The notes beneath the pieces are model-generated. The model did not search any database. It saw nothing but the letters and a program-made list of their open reading frames with translations, and was not told the origin of the DNA. The position numbers were made by a program, and so were the translations under genes. Below, piece by piece: positions 33,695-42,423 of a stretch of DNA of 64,000 nucleotides. The stretch's first letter is position 1. Each line of letters opens with the position of its first letter. The DNA comes from Burkholderiales bacterium. GTDB lineage: Bacteria; Pseudomonadota; Gammaproteobacteria; Burkholderiales; Casimicrobiaceae. The stretch is taken from positions 56,912 through 120,911 of the forward strand of contig CAJPFI010000004.1 in assembly GCA_905339295.1 (NCBI GenBank), written 5' to 3'.

Positions 33695-34543
33695 CTACTC
33701 TTTCAGCATCCACTGCGGTGCTTCGCCGCCTCGATCGCGGGAGAGCTTCACGCGATACTCGTAGCGGTCCGGCCGGTAGAGCCCCTGGATGAGCTCGATC
33801 GGCCGCCCGTCGGGGTTGCGCACGATGCGTGTCAACCGGATGAGCGGCGCGCTCACTTCGATCTTCAGCAGCCGCGCGACATCGACATCGGCGAGTGTGG
33901 CGCTCAGGCGCTGTTCGGCCGCGGCGGCGGGAACGCCCGCCGCCACCAGTGTCGCCAGCACCGTTCGGTTACCCAGCACCTGACGGGTCACGAGCGCCGC
34001 CTCGGGTTCGCGCAGGTAGCACCGCGTGTAGGAGAACGGCCCGTCGCGATCGCTCCGGACCCGCTCGATGCGGAGACCGATCGACTTCGTCGGGCACTCG
34101 AGCAGCCGCGTCGCGTCGTCGGGAAGTGCGACGCGGCCAAACGAGAGCACGTGGACCTTGGTTCGGTGCTCGGCGTCGGCGACGCTTTCGAGAAGCCCGC
34201 CGAAGTTCATGGGCGTGCTGTTCGCCGGCGGAGGGGCGGCGAACGTGCCGCGGCCCTGCTGGCGAATGACCAGCTTCTCCTGCTGGAGCATGTCGAGGGC
34301 TCGGCGGATGGTCACGCGGGACACGCCGAACTCGGTGGCGAAGGCCTCCTCGGTGGGCATCGGCCCCTCCGGCGGCCAGACGCCAGCCCGGATGCGCTGC
34401 TGCAGCACCGAGTAGACCTGGTAGTAACGAGGGACGACGTCGGAGATCACATGGTCCCGCGACGCGGCGCGGGTGGATCCGTCCTTTTGGCGGCGTCGGC
34501 TCATTTCCTGGGGGGCGGCGGTGGCAATCCGGAGCGCATGCAT
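33695..34543 (-). CDS. GntR/HutC-family transcriptional regulator
   Basis: The product is 282 residues from the ATG at 34543 (AAGG four bases upstream); an ATG at 34504 would give 269. The winged helix spans about residues 38-105, with PTEEAFATEFGVSRVTIRRALDMLQQEKLV. It is followed by a UTRA effector domain (FGRVALPDDATRLLEC ... RLTRIVRNPDGRPIELIQGLY). UTRA domains bind small organic acids or sugars. It closes the catabolic cluster in convergent orientation and is the only regulator there, so it probably controls it; the inverted repeat at 15681 is a candidate site. Confidence 0.88.
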   Translation of the reverse strand: MHALRIATAAPQEMSRRRQKDGSTRAASRDHVISDVVPRYYQVYSVLQQRIRAGVWPPEGPMPTEEAFATEFGVSRVTIRRALDMLQQEKLVIRQQGRGTFAAPPPANSTPMNFGGLLESVADAEHRTKVHVLSFGRVALPDDATRLLECPTKSIGLRIERVRSDRDGPFSYTRCYLREPEAALVTRQVLGNRTVLATLVAAGVPAAAAEQRLSATLADVDVARLLKIEVSAPLIRLTRIVRNPDGRPIELIQGLYRPDRYEYRVKLSRDRGGEAPQWMLKE

Positions 34544-34719
34544 CCCGCCTTACGTCCGGCGACCCGGATCCGCACCGAACGCTAGGGGCTCGACCTTCCG
34601 TCTGGAACGAGTGGAAGGCAACTTTCGACGCATTCTCGCATGCTGGCGAGCTTTCCTTCGCGGCCTTGCGCTTGGCGGCCCATGCGACCTTGCGGGCACG
34701 CTCGTCGGCGGCCTCGGTC

Positions 34720-35003
34720 GTCGTTGTCCTGAAGCAAGTGAAGGCCCGCGCGCCACATGCTGGCGGGTGTCCACGCCTGTGACGGCGACGTGGCCCGTGC
34801 TTCGCGGCACTCGAGCACGGATCGCCACACGCCGCCGCTCGCGGCCGGCCGAACGCACTCGTCGACGAAGTCCCGAAGGCTGCGCGGTCCGCCTCGCTCC
34901 AATCCTCGGCGATCGAGGGCCCGTCGGCCAGGCGACGGATCGGCGTTCCGACCCGCCCGGCGGGGACACCGTAAACCTGGCGAGTGCACGGGTGGAGGTC
35001 GAG
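34720..35003 (-). pseudogene. Second, degenerate copy of the orphan gene at 10542
   Basis: On the minus strand, one frame reads LDLHPCTRQVYGVPAGRVGTPIRRLADGPSIAEDWSEADRAAF and, after a one-base shift, RDFVDECVRPAASGGVW...SMWRAGLHLLQDND. The two parts align along their length with the protein at 10542-11004. The N-terminal third and the stop codon are missing. Identical flanking sequence around the CAGGAC end suggests a common origin. The rest of the 34544-35060 gap shows nothing else I can identify. Confidence 0.6.
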
Positions 35004-35066
35004 CGGGCAGGAGCGATGGGTCCAGGCCAGAACCGGCGCATGTCGGACCCTCGTCGGTACCCAATC

Positions 35067-35095
35067 TTGCAGAAATGCAGCTATTCGGATAAACT
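35067..35095 (+). promoter_or_regulatory. Sigma-70-like promoter of the AbrB/PIN pair
   Basis: TTGCAG (35067-35072) and TAAACT (35090-35095) are separated by exactly 17 bases. The expected transcription start falls at or next to the GTG at 35102, and there is no ribosome-binding sequence upstream, which suggests a leaderless transcript. Confidence 0.5.
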
Positions 35096-35101
35096 GCGAC
35101 C

Positions 35102-35353
35102 GTGAAAGCTACCCTTACGCTTACCAGCCGCGGCGTGGTGACGCTCCCCGCGAAGCTTCGCCGGGCGCTGGGCCTCGGCGCCGACGACCAGCTCATCGCC
35201 GAGATGACGCCGGAGGGATTGCTGTTGCGCCCGGCAGTGACGTTGCCGATCGAGATCTACAGCGAGAAGCGAATCCGCGAATTCGACGAGGCCGAGGCCG
35301 AATTGGCCAAAGTCCTGAACCGCCGGAGCCGTCCGAGGAAAACCGCCCGATAA
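35102..35353 (+). CDS. AbrB/MazE-type antitoxin
   Basis: An 83-residue protein starting at GTG. The first 45 residues form a swapped-hairpin SpoVT-AbrB DNA-binding domain (KATLTLTSRGVVTLPAKLRRALGLGADDQL). The basic, helical C-terminal tail is the usual toxin-binding segment. It is paired 10 bases upstream of a PIN-domain ribonuclease gene and is expected to neutralise it and repress the operon. Confidence 0.85.
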   Translation: MKATLTLTSRGVVTLPAKLRRALGLGADDQLIAEMTPEGLLLRPAVTLPIEIYSEKRIREFDEAEAELAKVLNRRSRPRKTAR

Positions 35354-35363
35354 GCGCCGGCGG

Positions 35364-35774
35364 ATGCGCATCTTTCTCGATGCCAATGTGCTGTTTTCCG
35401 CGGCGAAGTCCGACGGCGCGGTCCGCCAGCTGCTGATGCTGCTCGAGAAGTCCGGCCACGAGTGTTGCGCGGATGGTTACGTGATCGCGGAAGCACGCCG
35501 AAACCTCCTCGCCAAGGCGCCGGACCGCGTCGTCGACCTCGAGAGACTGTTGTCGCGCACGAAGACGGCGGGTGCGCAGCGCAGCGACACTGCGCTCGAA
35601 GCGTCACTGCCGTTACCGGTCAAGGATCGGCCGGTACTGGCAGCGGCTATCCGCCAAAGCTGCACCGCGCTGGTCACCGGCGATCGCACGCATTTCGGGG
35701 CTCTGTATGGCCGGACGATTCACGGCGTAGCCATCCACTCGCCGCGGTCGCTGGCCGAGGCGCTCCGGTTTTAG
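35364..35774 (+). CDS. PIN-domain ribonuclease toxin (VapC-like)
   Basis: This 136-residue PIN protein keeps the acidic residues expected to bind Mg2+ or Mn2+: D6 (FLDANVLF), E43, D88 (KDRP) and D107 (VTGDRTHF). PIN toxins cleave tRNA or rRNA when freed from their antitoxin. It follows the AbrB-type gene directly, forming a type II toxin-antitoxin module at the edge of degenerate accessory DNA. Confidence 0.85.
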   Translation: MRIFLDANVLFSAAKSDGAVRQLLMLLEKSGHECCADGYVIAEARRNLLAKAPDRVVDLERLLSRTKTAGAQRSDTALEASLPLPVKDRPVLAAAIRQSCTALVTGDRTHFGALYGRTIHGVAIHSPRSLAEALRF

Positions 35775-35802
35775 CGGGCGCTCGCCCCCGGCGTGGTCTT
35801 GC

Positions 35803-36496
35803 ATGGCGTCGGGCTTCGCCGATGTACTTGTCCTACGGGCCATTCGGGAGTCGGCCGGAGCGTGGACATTCGCGCGCGGCATGGACTGTTTCCATGGCGG
35901 CGCGGTCGGACGGCTCGACGCCGACGAACGCGCGGTTCGCGCCGGTGTCCAGGGGACGCAGCGCTATCGCGTGCGGCTTGCTGCCGAACGGGACGGGGAG
36001 TTGCGTCACGGGTGCGTTTGCCCGGTCGGTGATGACGGAAACGTCTGCAGGCGCGCGGTCCGTGGCGTTGCCTTGTCTGGAGAACGCTGGCGAGGAAGTC
36101 TTCCAACCGGGCGAGAAGGCGTCTTCCAGACCGCGGAAGAAGCGCAAGACTCATGGGGAGCCGGTCCGGGAATGCCCGGGGACGCCGAGCGAGAGCGCGA
36201 TGCGCGAGTGGCTGATGGAAGCCGCGGACCGTGACCCGGGATTTCGCGACAGACTGCTGTTTTCCGCGAAGGACAGTGCAGGGAGTGACGTTTCGTCGCT
36301 CGAGGCTGTCGTTCGTCGGGCCACCACGATGTCCGGCTTCGTCGATGGGCGCGGAGCGGGCGACGACGCCAATCGTCTGGGCGATCTGGTGCGGATCCTC
36401 GACGAGCGAATCGGCGACGGCAATCCGAAGTGGGTCGAGTTGATCGCCGCAATGCCGCAGATCGCACGCAACAACCTGTCCACAGATCGCAGGTAG
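35803..36496 (+). pseudogene. SWIM zinc-finger protein, frameshifted and truncated
   Basis: The first part (from ATG 35803) reads FARGMDCFHGGAVGRLDADERAVRAGVQG then a SWIM-like CVCPVGDDGNVCRRAV. The final zinc ligand histidine expected in CxH is Arg. Near 36065-36080 the homology moves to another frame (LENAGEEVFQPGEK, MREWLMEAADRDPGFRDRLLFSA, VSSLEAVVRRATTMSGFVD) and ends at 36496. Typical relatives are several hundred residues longer. A frameshift, loss of a metal ligand and truncation together mark it as inactive. Confidence 0.7.
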
Positions 36497-36570
36497 ACCA
36501 TGCGCTTCCGATGGCCGGTCTCCGGTCTGGAAGCGCCGGGTAGCCACATCGAGCCTGGCGGCGAGGTGCG

Positions 36571-36592
36571 TTCGAGTCCCGCCCTCCCGCCA
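36571..36592 (+). other. tRNA 3'-end-like remnant (possible attachment site)
   Basis: TTCGAGTCCCGCCCTCCCGCCA looks like a T-loop (TTCGAGT), the 3' side of a T-stem and acceptor, and an encoded CCA. The 5' T-stem strand GTGCG pairs only partly with CCCGC. No matching 5' acceptor strand is found within 100 bases upstream, so this is not a whole tRNA. It sits in the 134-base gap between the decayed SWIM gene and the qNOR gene, where accessory DNA gives way to metabolic genes. Confidence 0.35.
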
Positions 36593-36630
36593 AACCGACG
36601 GCCCGCAGACTGCCGCAATCCGGTGCCTGA

Positions 36631-38916
36631 CTAGCGGATGTCGGCGTCGCGGCGCGACAGGGCGCGATAGGCCAGCCATACCCCCCACGTCAGCGGCAGC
36701 GCACCGGCGAAGATGAACACCATGTCGCCGGGCATGCGCATCCACTCGAGGAACCTGGGCACCGCGCTGCCCGTGAAGGCGGGCGAGCGGGCGTGCCAGT
36801 AGCCGTTCTCGATCACGTCCCACAGTTGCAGCAGCCCGTTCGGCAGCAGGCTCAGGAACACCATCATCGCGAGGCCGAGGTTGAGCCCCCAGAAGGCGAC
36901 CTTCACGCACGTCTCGACGCGTGGCCAATGCGAGTCGGGCGTGGTCTCGCGCAGCACGTACGCCATGAGGCCCACGCCCAGCATGCCGAAGACGCCGATG
37001 AAGGCCGCGTGCGCATGGTTGATGGTGAGGCTCGTGCCGACCTCGTAGTAGCTGATGATCGGCATGTTGATCAGGAAGCCGAACACGCCGGCGCCCAGGA
37101 AGTTCCAGAAGCCGACCGCCATCAGGTACAGGAACGTCCAGCGATGGCGGAAGGGCGCCGGTCCGCCCTCGCCGCGCGTCACCTTGAAGAAGTCCCATGC
37201 ATCGAGCGTCAACAGCGTGAGCGGCACCACCTCGAGTGCCGAGAAGGTGGCGCCCAGGGCCATCGCGAGCGGCGTCTGGCCGGTGAAGTACCAGTGGTGC
37301 GCGGTGCCGATGAGGCCGCCGCCGAAGTACAGGATGGCATCGAGATAGATCACGCGAAGTGCCGTGATGCGCCTGACCACCCCGAGCTGGAAGAAGATCA
37401 CGGCCACGATGACCGTGACGAAGAACTCGAAGAAGCCTTCGACCCAGAGGTGGATGATCCAGAACCGCCAGACGTCGACGATGGAGAAGTGGGTCCTGGC
37501 GCCGTAGAAGAAGGCCGGCAGGTAGAAGAACGGGATCGCGAATGCCGCGATCAGGAAGAACGTCACGAACGGCCTCAGCTCCGGACTTCTCCCGGCGGGC
37601 TGCACGGCGCGGAACACGAGCCAGAACCAGAACAGCAGGCCGCCGGCAAGGAGAACCTGCCAGAGCCTTCCGATTTCCAGGTACTCCCAGCCCTGGTTGC
37701 CGATCCAGAACCAGAGATCGCCAAGCAGGTTGCGGATGCCGGCCCACTGGCCGAGCAGGCTGCCGACCACGACCGCGACCAGCGCCCAGAACAGCACGTG
37801 GACCAGCGTGCGTTGTCCCTTCGGGTCGCCGGCCCCCAGGTCGGAGGCGACGAACAACGCGCCCGCGACGTACGAGGTCGCGACCCAGAAGATCGCGAGC
37901 TGCAGGTGCCAGCCGCGCAGAAGGTTGCTCGGCAGCCACTCCGCCAGGTCGACGCCGTAGAAGTCGCCGGGGTCGGCGCGATAGTGCGCGACGGCACCTC
38001 CGATCAGGGTCTGCGCGAGGAAGAGCAGCGCGGCGACCAGCATGAACTTCACGGTGGCCGTCTGTGCCGGCGTGATGGCGACCGCGCGCGCGCCTGCGGG
38101 GCGGCCCGCGTCCTGCCGGGCGCCGCCGTGCCAGCCGAGGTAGTCGAATTTGCCGAAGGCGAGCAGCACGACTCCCGTCCCCCCCAGCAGGAAGATCAGG
38201 CTGATCGCGCTCCAGAGCACGGTCGCGCCCGTGGGATGGTTGCCGACCAGCGGGTCGTAGGGAAAGTTGTTGGTATAGGAGTGCGAGGCGCCGGGGCGCT
38301 GGACGGACGCGGCCCAGGCTGTCCAGACGAAGAAGGCGGTGAGCTGCCTCAGCTCACCGGGGTCGCCGACAGCCCCTCTCGTGAGACCGCCATTGGCGGC
38401 CGGGTCCTTGAAGTAGTCGGTCCAGTACGCGACCTGGCCATCGAAGGCGATCCTGTCATCGGGCGCCAGCGCCAGCACGCCGCTCGCGGCGTCGTAGCGG
38501 TTGGTCTTGAAGGCGACCGCGACCTCGCCGTCGACCGTTCCTTTCTGCTCGCGGTCCAGGCTGGCGTAGGTCGCGTTGAAGCGCTCGACGGCAATCCGCT
38601 CGGCGCGGAACACGCCCAGGTTGTGCAACGTCCGGGCCGAGAAATCGGGCCCGAGCATGCCGCCGTGGCCCCAGATCGTGCCGTTGTTCATCAGGCCGTA
38701 CTTGAGGAACACCGCCTGGCCTGCGGAAACGTCGTCGACGGTGAAGACGATCTCGCCGCCCGGCAGCGCCGCTTTCGCCGGAATCGGCGGCGCGTTGTCG
38801 TAGGCCTTGACCGACAGCAGGATGAGGGCCGAGAAGCCCACGAGCATCACCAGGCCCACGGCCCAACCCCACCACGGCGACAACGACTCGGGCGTCTGCG
38901 CGGCTGAGGTCGACAT
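36631..38916 (-). CDS. norB: Quinol-dependent nitric oxide reductase (qNOR)
   Basis: The 761-residue protein fuses a periplasmic N-terminal domain (GQAVFLKYGLMNNGTIWGHGGMLGPDF, cytochrome c-like but without heme) to the 12-helix heme-copper oxidase core, the mark of qNOR (NorZ). Haem and iron ligands are visible in WHLQLAIFW, HLWVEGFFEFF, HHWYFTG and NHAHAAFIGVFG. It reduces NO to N2O with electrons from quinol in the inner membrane. No nitrite or nitrous oxide reductase is in the window, so it may serve NO detoxification or be part of a split denitrification set. Confidence 0.94.
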   Translation of the reverse strand: MSTSAAQTPESLSPWWGWAVGLVMLVGFSALILLSVKAYDNAPPIPAKAALPGGEIVFTVDDVSAGQAVFLKYGLMNNGTIWGHGGMLGPDFSARTLHNLGVFRAERIAVERFNATYASLDREQKGTVDGEVAVAFKTNRYDAASGVLALAPDDRIAFDGQVAYWTDYFKDPAANGGLTRGAVGDPGELRQLTAFFVWTAWAASVQRPGASHSYTNNFPYDPLVGNHPTGATVLWSAISLIFLLGGTGVVLLAFGKFDYLGWHGGARQDAGRPAGARAVAITPAQTATVKFMLVAALLFLAQTLIGGAVAHYRADPGDFYGVDLAEWLPSNLLRGWHLQLAIFWVATSYVAGALFVASDLGAGDPKGQRTLVHVLFWALVAVVVGSLLGQWAGIRNLLGDLWFWIGNQGWEYLEIGRLWQVLLAGGLLFWFWLVFRAVQPAGRSPELRPFVTFFLIAAFAIPFFYLPAFFYGARTHFSIVDVWRFWIIHLWVEGFFEFFVTVIVAVIFFQLGVVRRITALRVIYLDAILYFGGGLIGTAHHWYFTGQTPLAMALGATFSALEVVPLTLLTLDAWDFFKVTRGEGGPAPFRHRWTFLYLMAVGFWNFLGAGVFGFLINMPIISYYEVGTSLTINHAHAAFIGVFGMLGVGLMAYVLRETTPDSHWPRVETCVKVAFWGLNLGLAMMVFLSLLPNGLLQLWDVIENGYWHARSPAFTGSAVPRFLEWMRMPGDMVFIFAGALPLTWGVWLAYRALSRRDADIR

Positions 38917-39342
38917 CGGATTGCCCTCCAGGTCGGGTGACGCCGGTCGATCGCGGCCGGAGCGGCGCCTGACGGACCTTCCTGCGGAATCCTACCGCGC
39001 AGGTTCGTCCGCTCGCAATGCCGAATGCATCACACGGTGAGGAACGTGCGCGGCATGACGACACGGCAATCCGCGCCAGGGCGAGGGCAATCATCGTCGA
39101 CTCCGCGGTTCGCCGGGCCATCCGATTCCCGGCGAATGCATCCGAAACGGTCGGAACGCGGAGCAGCGAACGGGCAGGCTCCGCTTCAGAGCCGACGCGT
39201 CACGGGGGCAACGTCACGCGCGCGGAAATGCACGATCACGGACGACGGGCCAGCGGAGTCGGTGCATGAGCCCGCCATCCGCATTGGAAAGTCATTTCCG
39301 GTGCTGCTTTGTCCCGGGGCGATCGCAGCGTACCTTACGGGG
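38917..39342. other. Intergenic region upstream of norB and the 39343 gene
   Basis: This 426-base gap separates the divergent norB and 39343 genes. GAATGCAT occurs twice (39023-39030 and 39134-39141), each centred on the palindrome ATGCAT, which resembles a half-site of the NO sensor NsrR. No FNR/NnrR box (TTGAT-N4-ATCAA) was found. No convincing coding frame or stem-loop is present. Confidence 0.3.
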
Positions 39343-39885
39343 ATGCCCGACACGCTCCGCATCAACCGCGCTCCCGTGCTGACGCTGTGGGGTGCCATCG
39401 TCGCCGAGCGCCTCGGTCTCCCGCGCGAAACGGCGCTCACGTGCGGCCAGGCGGTCGCGGGGATGACCGCGCACGTGAAGGGCGTGCGCCTCGGCCTCTA
39501 CGCGCCGCCGGAGGACCGGCCGCACGAGCCGCCGCCGCCGAAGCCCGGGGGCGTCTCCGGCGCGATCCGCGACGTGCATCTGCTCGGGCGCATCGTGCAC
39601 GTCGGCGAGACGAAGGACGGGCCGCGGGCGATCTCGAAGGGCGAGGTCGTGAAGCACGAGGCGGTCGAGCGCTATCTGCGCGGCAAGTTCGGCGACCGGC
39701 TCGCCGACGCGCAGGCCGCGATGACGGACCTCGCGAAGTCGCTGCCGCCGAAGGAGCTCGCGGCGCACGCGTTCCACCTCTACGAGCAGTTCCGCCCCGA
39801 GGTGCCGCCCGACGAGCGCGGCTGGGGCGCGAAGGGTGTCCTCGATCTCGCGCGCATCCGTGCGCTGGCCCGCGATGCCCGCTGA
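39343..39885 (+). CDS. Conserved protein of unknown function
   Basis: A 180-residue protein of a family seen across Proteobacteria and other phyla but without an assigned role, recognised by INRAPVLTLWGAIVAERLGL, ETALTCGQAVAGM, AVERYLRGKFGD, SLPPKELAAHAFHLYEQFRP and GWGAKGVLDLARI. It has no signal peptide or membrane segment. The L,D-transpeptidase start overlaps its stop, so the two are co-translated, although a functional link is not evident. Confidence 0.7.
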   Translation: MPDTLRINRAPVLTLWGAIVAERLGLPRETALTCGQAVAGMTAHVKGVRLGLYAPPEDRPHEPPPPKPGGVSGAIRDVHLLGRIVHVGETKDGPRAISKGEVVKHEAVERYLRGKFGDRLADAQAAMTDLAKSLPPKELAAHAFHLYEQFRPEVPPDERGWGAKGVLDLARIRALARDAR

Positions 39886-41641
39886 CGATCCGGGGCGGCT
39901 CGCGGTCGATCCGAGCGTGCGTCGATGGTTCGTCGCCGCGTTGATCTGCGCGATGCCGCTGGCCGTTGCGCGCGCGGACCCCGCGCTCGACGCGCGGATC
40001 GCCGTGATCGTGGCGAGCCCGTCGGTCGAACAGGCGGGAAACGCATCGGCGCTTCGCGACCCCGCCTGGCTCGCGCAGGTCTATCCGCCGTGGAATTCCG
40101 GTCCGGTCTGGTTCACGGCCGCAGGGCCGCGCCCGTCCGTGGCGGTCGCCTTGCGGGAAATGCGCGCCGCCGCCGATCGCGGATTGCGCGCCGGGGACTA
40201 TGACGTGGCGACGCTGGAACGGAGGGTCGACGCCGCGGCGCTGGCCAATCCTGCCCACGATGCGGTCGCGCGCGCCGACGTCGCGCTGACGACGGCGGTC
40301 CTGCGGTTCATCTCCGACGCGCGCTTCGGCCGCGTGCGCCCGGGGGATGTCGCGCCTATGTACCGCGCGCAGCCGAAGGACGCGTGGTTCGTCGCGGGAT
40401 TGCGCGATGCCGTCGCGACGGACCGCCTCGTGGCGACCATCGATTCATCGGAGCCGGCGCTTCCGGTGTTCGGGCGACTGAAGTCGCTGATGGCGCGTTA
40501 CCGGACGCTCGCGACGCAGCCGTCGGCGACGCTGCCCGCGCTCGAGCCGCGGCGCACGAAGGTCGTCGAAGGCGAGAGTTATGCCGGGGTGGCCGCGCTC
40601 TACGACAAGCTCGTCCGGCTCGGGGATCTGCCCGCCGGCACCCCGGGGCCCGTGGACGACCGTTACTCGTACGACCTGGCCGCGGCGGTGCGCGGCTTCC
40701 AGTCCCGCCAGGGCCTGGAACCGGACGGCGTCCTCGGGAAGCAGACGATCGCCGCGCTGAACGAGCCGCTCGAGACGCGCGTCACGCAGATCGAGCTCGC
40801 GCTGGAGCGCATGCGCTGGCTCCCCGAGCTGCCGCCGGGTCCGGCGATCGCCATCAACATTCCGTCGTTCCAGCTCTGGGCGTTCGCGGACGCGACCGAC
40901 ACGCGCAGCGCGACGCTGTCGATGCCGGTGATCGTGGGACGGGCGGTGCGTCACGAGACGCCGGTGTTCATCGGCGAGATGCGCGCCGTGGAGTTCAGCC
41001 CGTACTGGAACGTGCCGCCCAACATCCTGAGGAACGAGCTCCTGCCGCGGCTCGTTCGCGATCCGGGGTTCCTGCAACGCGAGGACATGGAACTCGTGAG
41101 CACGCGCCGCGACGGCACGGTGCGCACGACGGTCGACGACGAAAGCCTCGCCGCGCTGCGCGCCGGCGAGTTGCGCCTGCGGCAGCGCCCCGGCCCGAAG
41201 AACGCGCTCGGCGGTGTCAAGTTCGTGCTGCCGAACACGATGGACATCTACCTGCACGACACGCCGTCGCAGGGGTTGTTCGCGCGGGCGCGGCGAGACT
41301 TCAGCCACGGCTGCATCCGCGTGAACGATCCCGCCGGGCTGGCGGAGTTCGTGCTGCGCGGGCGGCCCGAGTGGACGCCCGAGGCGATCGGCGCAGCGAT
41401 GGCGTCGGGACAGAACCAGTCGGTGCGGCTGGCCGGGCCGGTCCCGGTGATCGTGTTCTACACGACGGCGATCGTCGACAGCGGCGGGCGCGCGCTGTTC
41501 CTGGCCGACGTGTACGGCCACGATCGCAGGTTGCTGGAGGCGCTGCGCAAAGTGGGGTCAGACACGACTTTCCGGGGTGAACGGCGAGTTCATTCCGCGC
41601 CGCTTCCGGAAAGTGGGGTCAGATACCACTTTCCAGGGTGA
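39875..41641 (+). CDS. L,D-transpeptidase (YcbB/LdtD-like) with a repeat-derived C-terminus
   Basis: A secreted protein of about 588 residues: N-terminal hydrophobic segment (WFVAALICAMPLAVARA), a scaffold domain, a peptidoglycan-binding repeat (YDLAAAVRGFQSRQGLEPDGVLGKQT) and a YkuD catalytic domain with SHGCIRV (C480 nucleophile). It forms 3-3 peptidoglycan cross-links in the periplasm. The last 24 residues or so (after LLEALRK) are encoded by the first two units of a 61-base repeat, which also supplies the stop codon. The catalytic domain is complete, so activity is probably kept. Confidence 0.88.
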   Translation: MPADDPGRLAVDPSVRRWFVAALICAMPLAVARADPALDARIAVIVASPSVEQAGNASALRDPAWLAQVYPPWNSGPVWFTAAGPRPSVAVALREMRAAADRGLRAGDYDVATLERRVDAAALANPAHDAVARADVALTTAVLRFISDARFGRVRPGDVAPMYRAQPKDAWFVAGLRDAVATDRLVATIDSSEPALPVFGRLKSLMARYRTLATQPSATLPALEPRRTKVVEGESYAGVAALYDKLVRLGDLPAGTPGPVDDRYSYDLAAAVRGFQSRQGLEPDGVLGKQTIAALNEPLETRVTQIELALERMRWLPELPPGPAIAINIPSFQLWAFADATDTRSATLSMPVIVGRAVRHETPVFIGEMRAVEFSPYWNVPPNILRNELLPRLVRDPGFLQREDMELVSTRRDGTVRTTVDDESLAALRAGELRLRQRPGPKNALGGVKFVLPNTMDIYLHDTPSQGLFARARRDFSHGCIRVNDPAGLAEFVLRGRPEWTPEAIGAAMASGQNQSVRLAGPVPVIVFYTTAIVDSGGRALFLADVYGHDRRLLEALRKVGSDTTFRGERRVHSAPLPESGVRYHFPG

Positions 41642-41841
41642 ACGGCGAGTTCATCCCGCGCCGCTTCCGGAAAGTCGTGTCTGATCCCATTTTCCGCGCA
41701 CGCGAGAAAGCAGGATCAGAGACGACTTCCCGGCAAGCGCTGTCAACGAGCCAGCCGTTCACCTTGGAAGTCGTCTCCGACCCCCGCTTTCTGCCGCCCC
41801 CGCTTTCTGCCGACCCTGCTTTCTGCCGACCCTGCTTTCTA
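41549..41841. repeat. Array of direct and inverted copies of a 25-base element plus a 16-base tandem repeat
   Basis: Two near-identical 61-base units start at 41549 and 41610, each opening AAAGTGGGGTCAGA. An inverted copy of the 25-base core follows at about 41668-41696 (GGAAAGTCGTGTCTGATCCC), a diverged direct copy around 41708-41732 (AAAGCAGGATCAGAGACGAC) and another inverted one around 41764-41791. After these come 16-base tandem units CTTTCTGCCGACCCTG ending at the stop codon of the DUF882 gene (41839-41841). The core resembles REP-type elements mobilised by RAYT transposases; no RAYT gene is in the window. Confidence 0.8.
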
Positions 41842-42423
41842 CCAGCGCCGCACCCGCCCGGTATCGAGGTGCACGAACCGCGACGCCGCGTAGAACCCGA
41901 CGCCGCCCTTGCGCAACGACATCGCGGCATCGCGAAGGTCCGCGAGCGGGACGTCGGCGAGCCGGACGTCGATGGCCCGGCCTTCGAGGTGCAGGCTGTG
42001 CGTGGCCACGCCGCGGCCGCGCTCCTTCAGGGCCACGTTGGTGGCCGGCGAGCGGTAACCGGAGATGACCTCGTAGGGCGCGCGGCTGCCCGTGATCGTG
42101 GACACCGCGTGCAACTGGTCGAGCAGCTGCGGGTCGATCGGCTGCACGTCGCCGTTGCGGAAGTCGCGCAGGAACCAGTTCACCCGCGCGAGCGCGTCCG
42201 AAACGTACTGGTCGCCGCTCGCATAGGTGATCGCCAGCGACTCGCCGGTATGCGTGTGGCGGAACGCCAGCGTACGGGCCGAGGCCGTGCTTGCGAGCGA
42301 GCGCCGCGGGAGCGCCAGCATCGGCGCCGCCAGCAGCACGGCGCCGGCGGCCAGCACCCGCCTGCGCGAAGGCGCGTAGGCCGGCGAGGCGGAGGCGGGG
42401 CGTCGAGTCGGGCGGTTGGGCAT
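41839..42423 (-). CDS. DUF882/peptidase M15 family murein endopeptidase (MepK/YcbK-like)
   Basis: A 194-residue exported protein with an N-terminal PSRRRVLAAGAVLLAAPMLA segment (possible Tat signal). The M15-type zinc site is visible as SGYRSPATN, THSLHLEGRAIDV (first His and Asp) and a terminal FVHLD. MepK-type enzymes cut L,D-transpeptidase-made 3-3 cross-links. In many Proteobacteria the gene follows the L,D-transpeptidase in the same direction; here the two are convergent, separated by the repeat array. The ATG at 42423 gives the shortest sensible signal peptide. Confidence 0.87.
   Translation of the reverse strand: MPNRPTRRPASASPAYAPSRRRVLAAGAVLLAAPMLALPRRSLASTASARTLAFRHTHTGESLAITYASGDQYVSDALARVNWFLRDFRNGDVQPIDPQLLDQLHAVSTITGSRAPYEVISGYRSPATNVALKERGRGVATHSLHLEGRAIDVRLADVPLADLRDAAMSLRKGGVGFYAASRFVHLDTGRVRRW

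Noticed and set aside
34582..35196. Minus-strand 204-codon ORF as an intact gene
   Set aside because: Only its middle matches the orphan family; the rest is unrelated and it overlaps the AbrB gene, so it is a degenerate copy.
38917..39342. FNR/NnrR box upstream of qNOR
   Set aside because: No TTGAT-N4-ATCAA-like sequence was found in the region.
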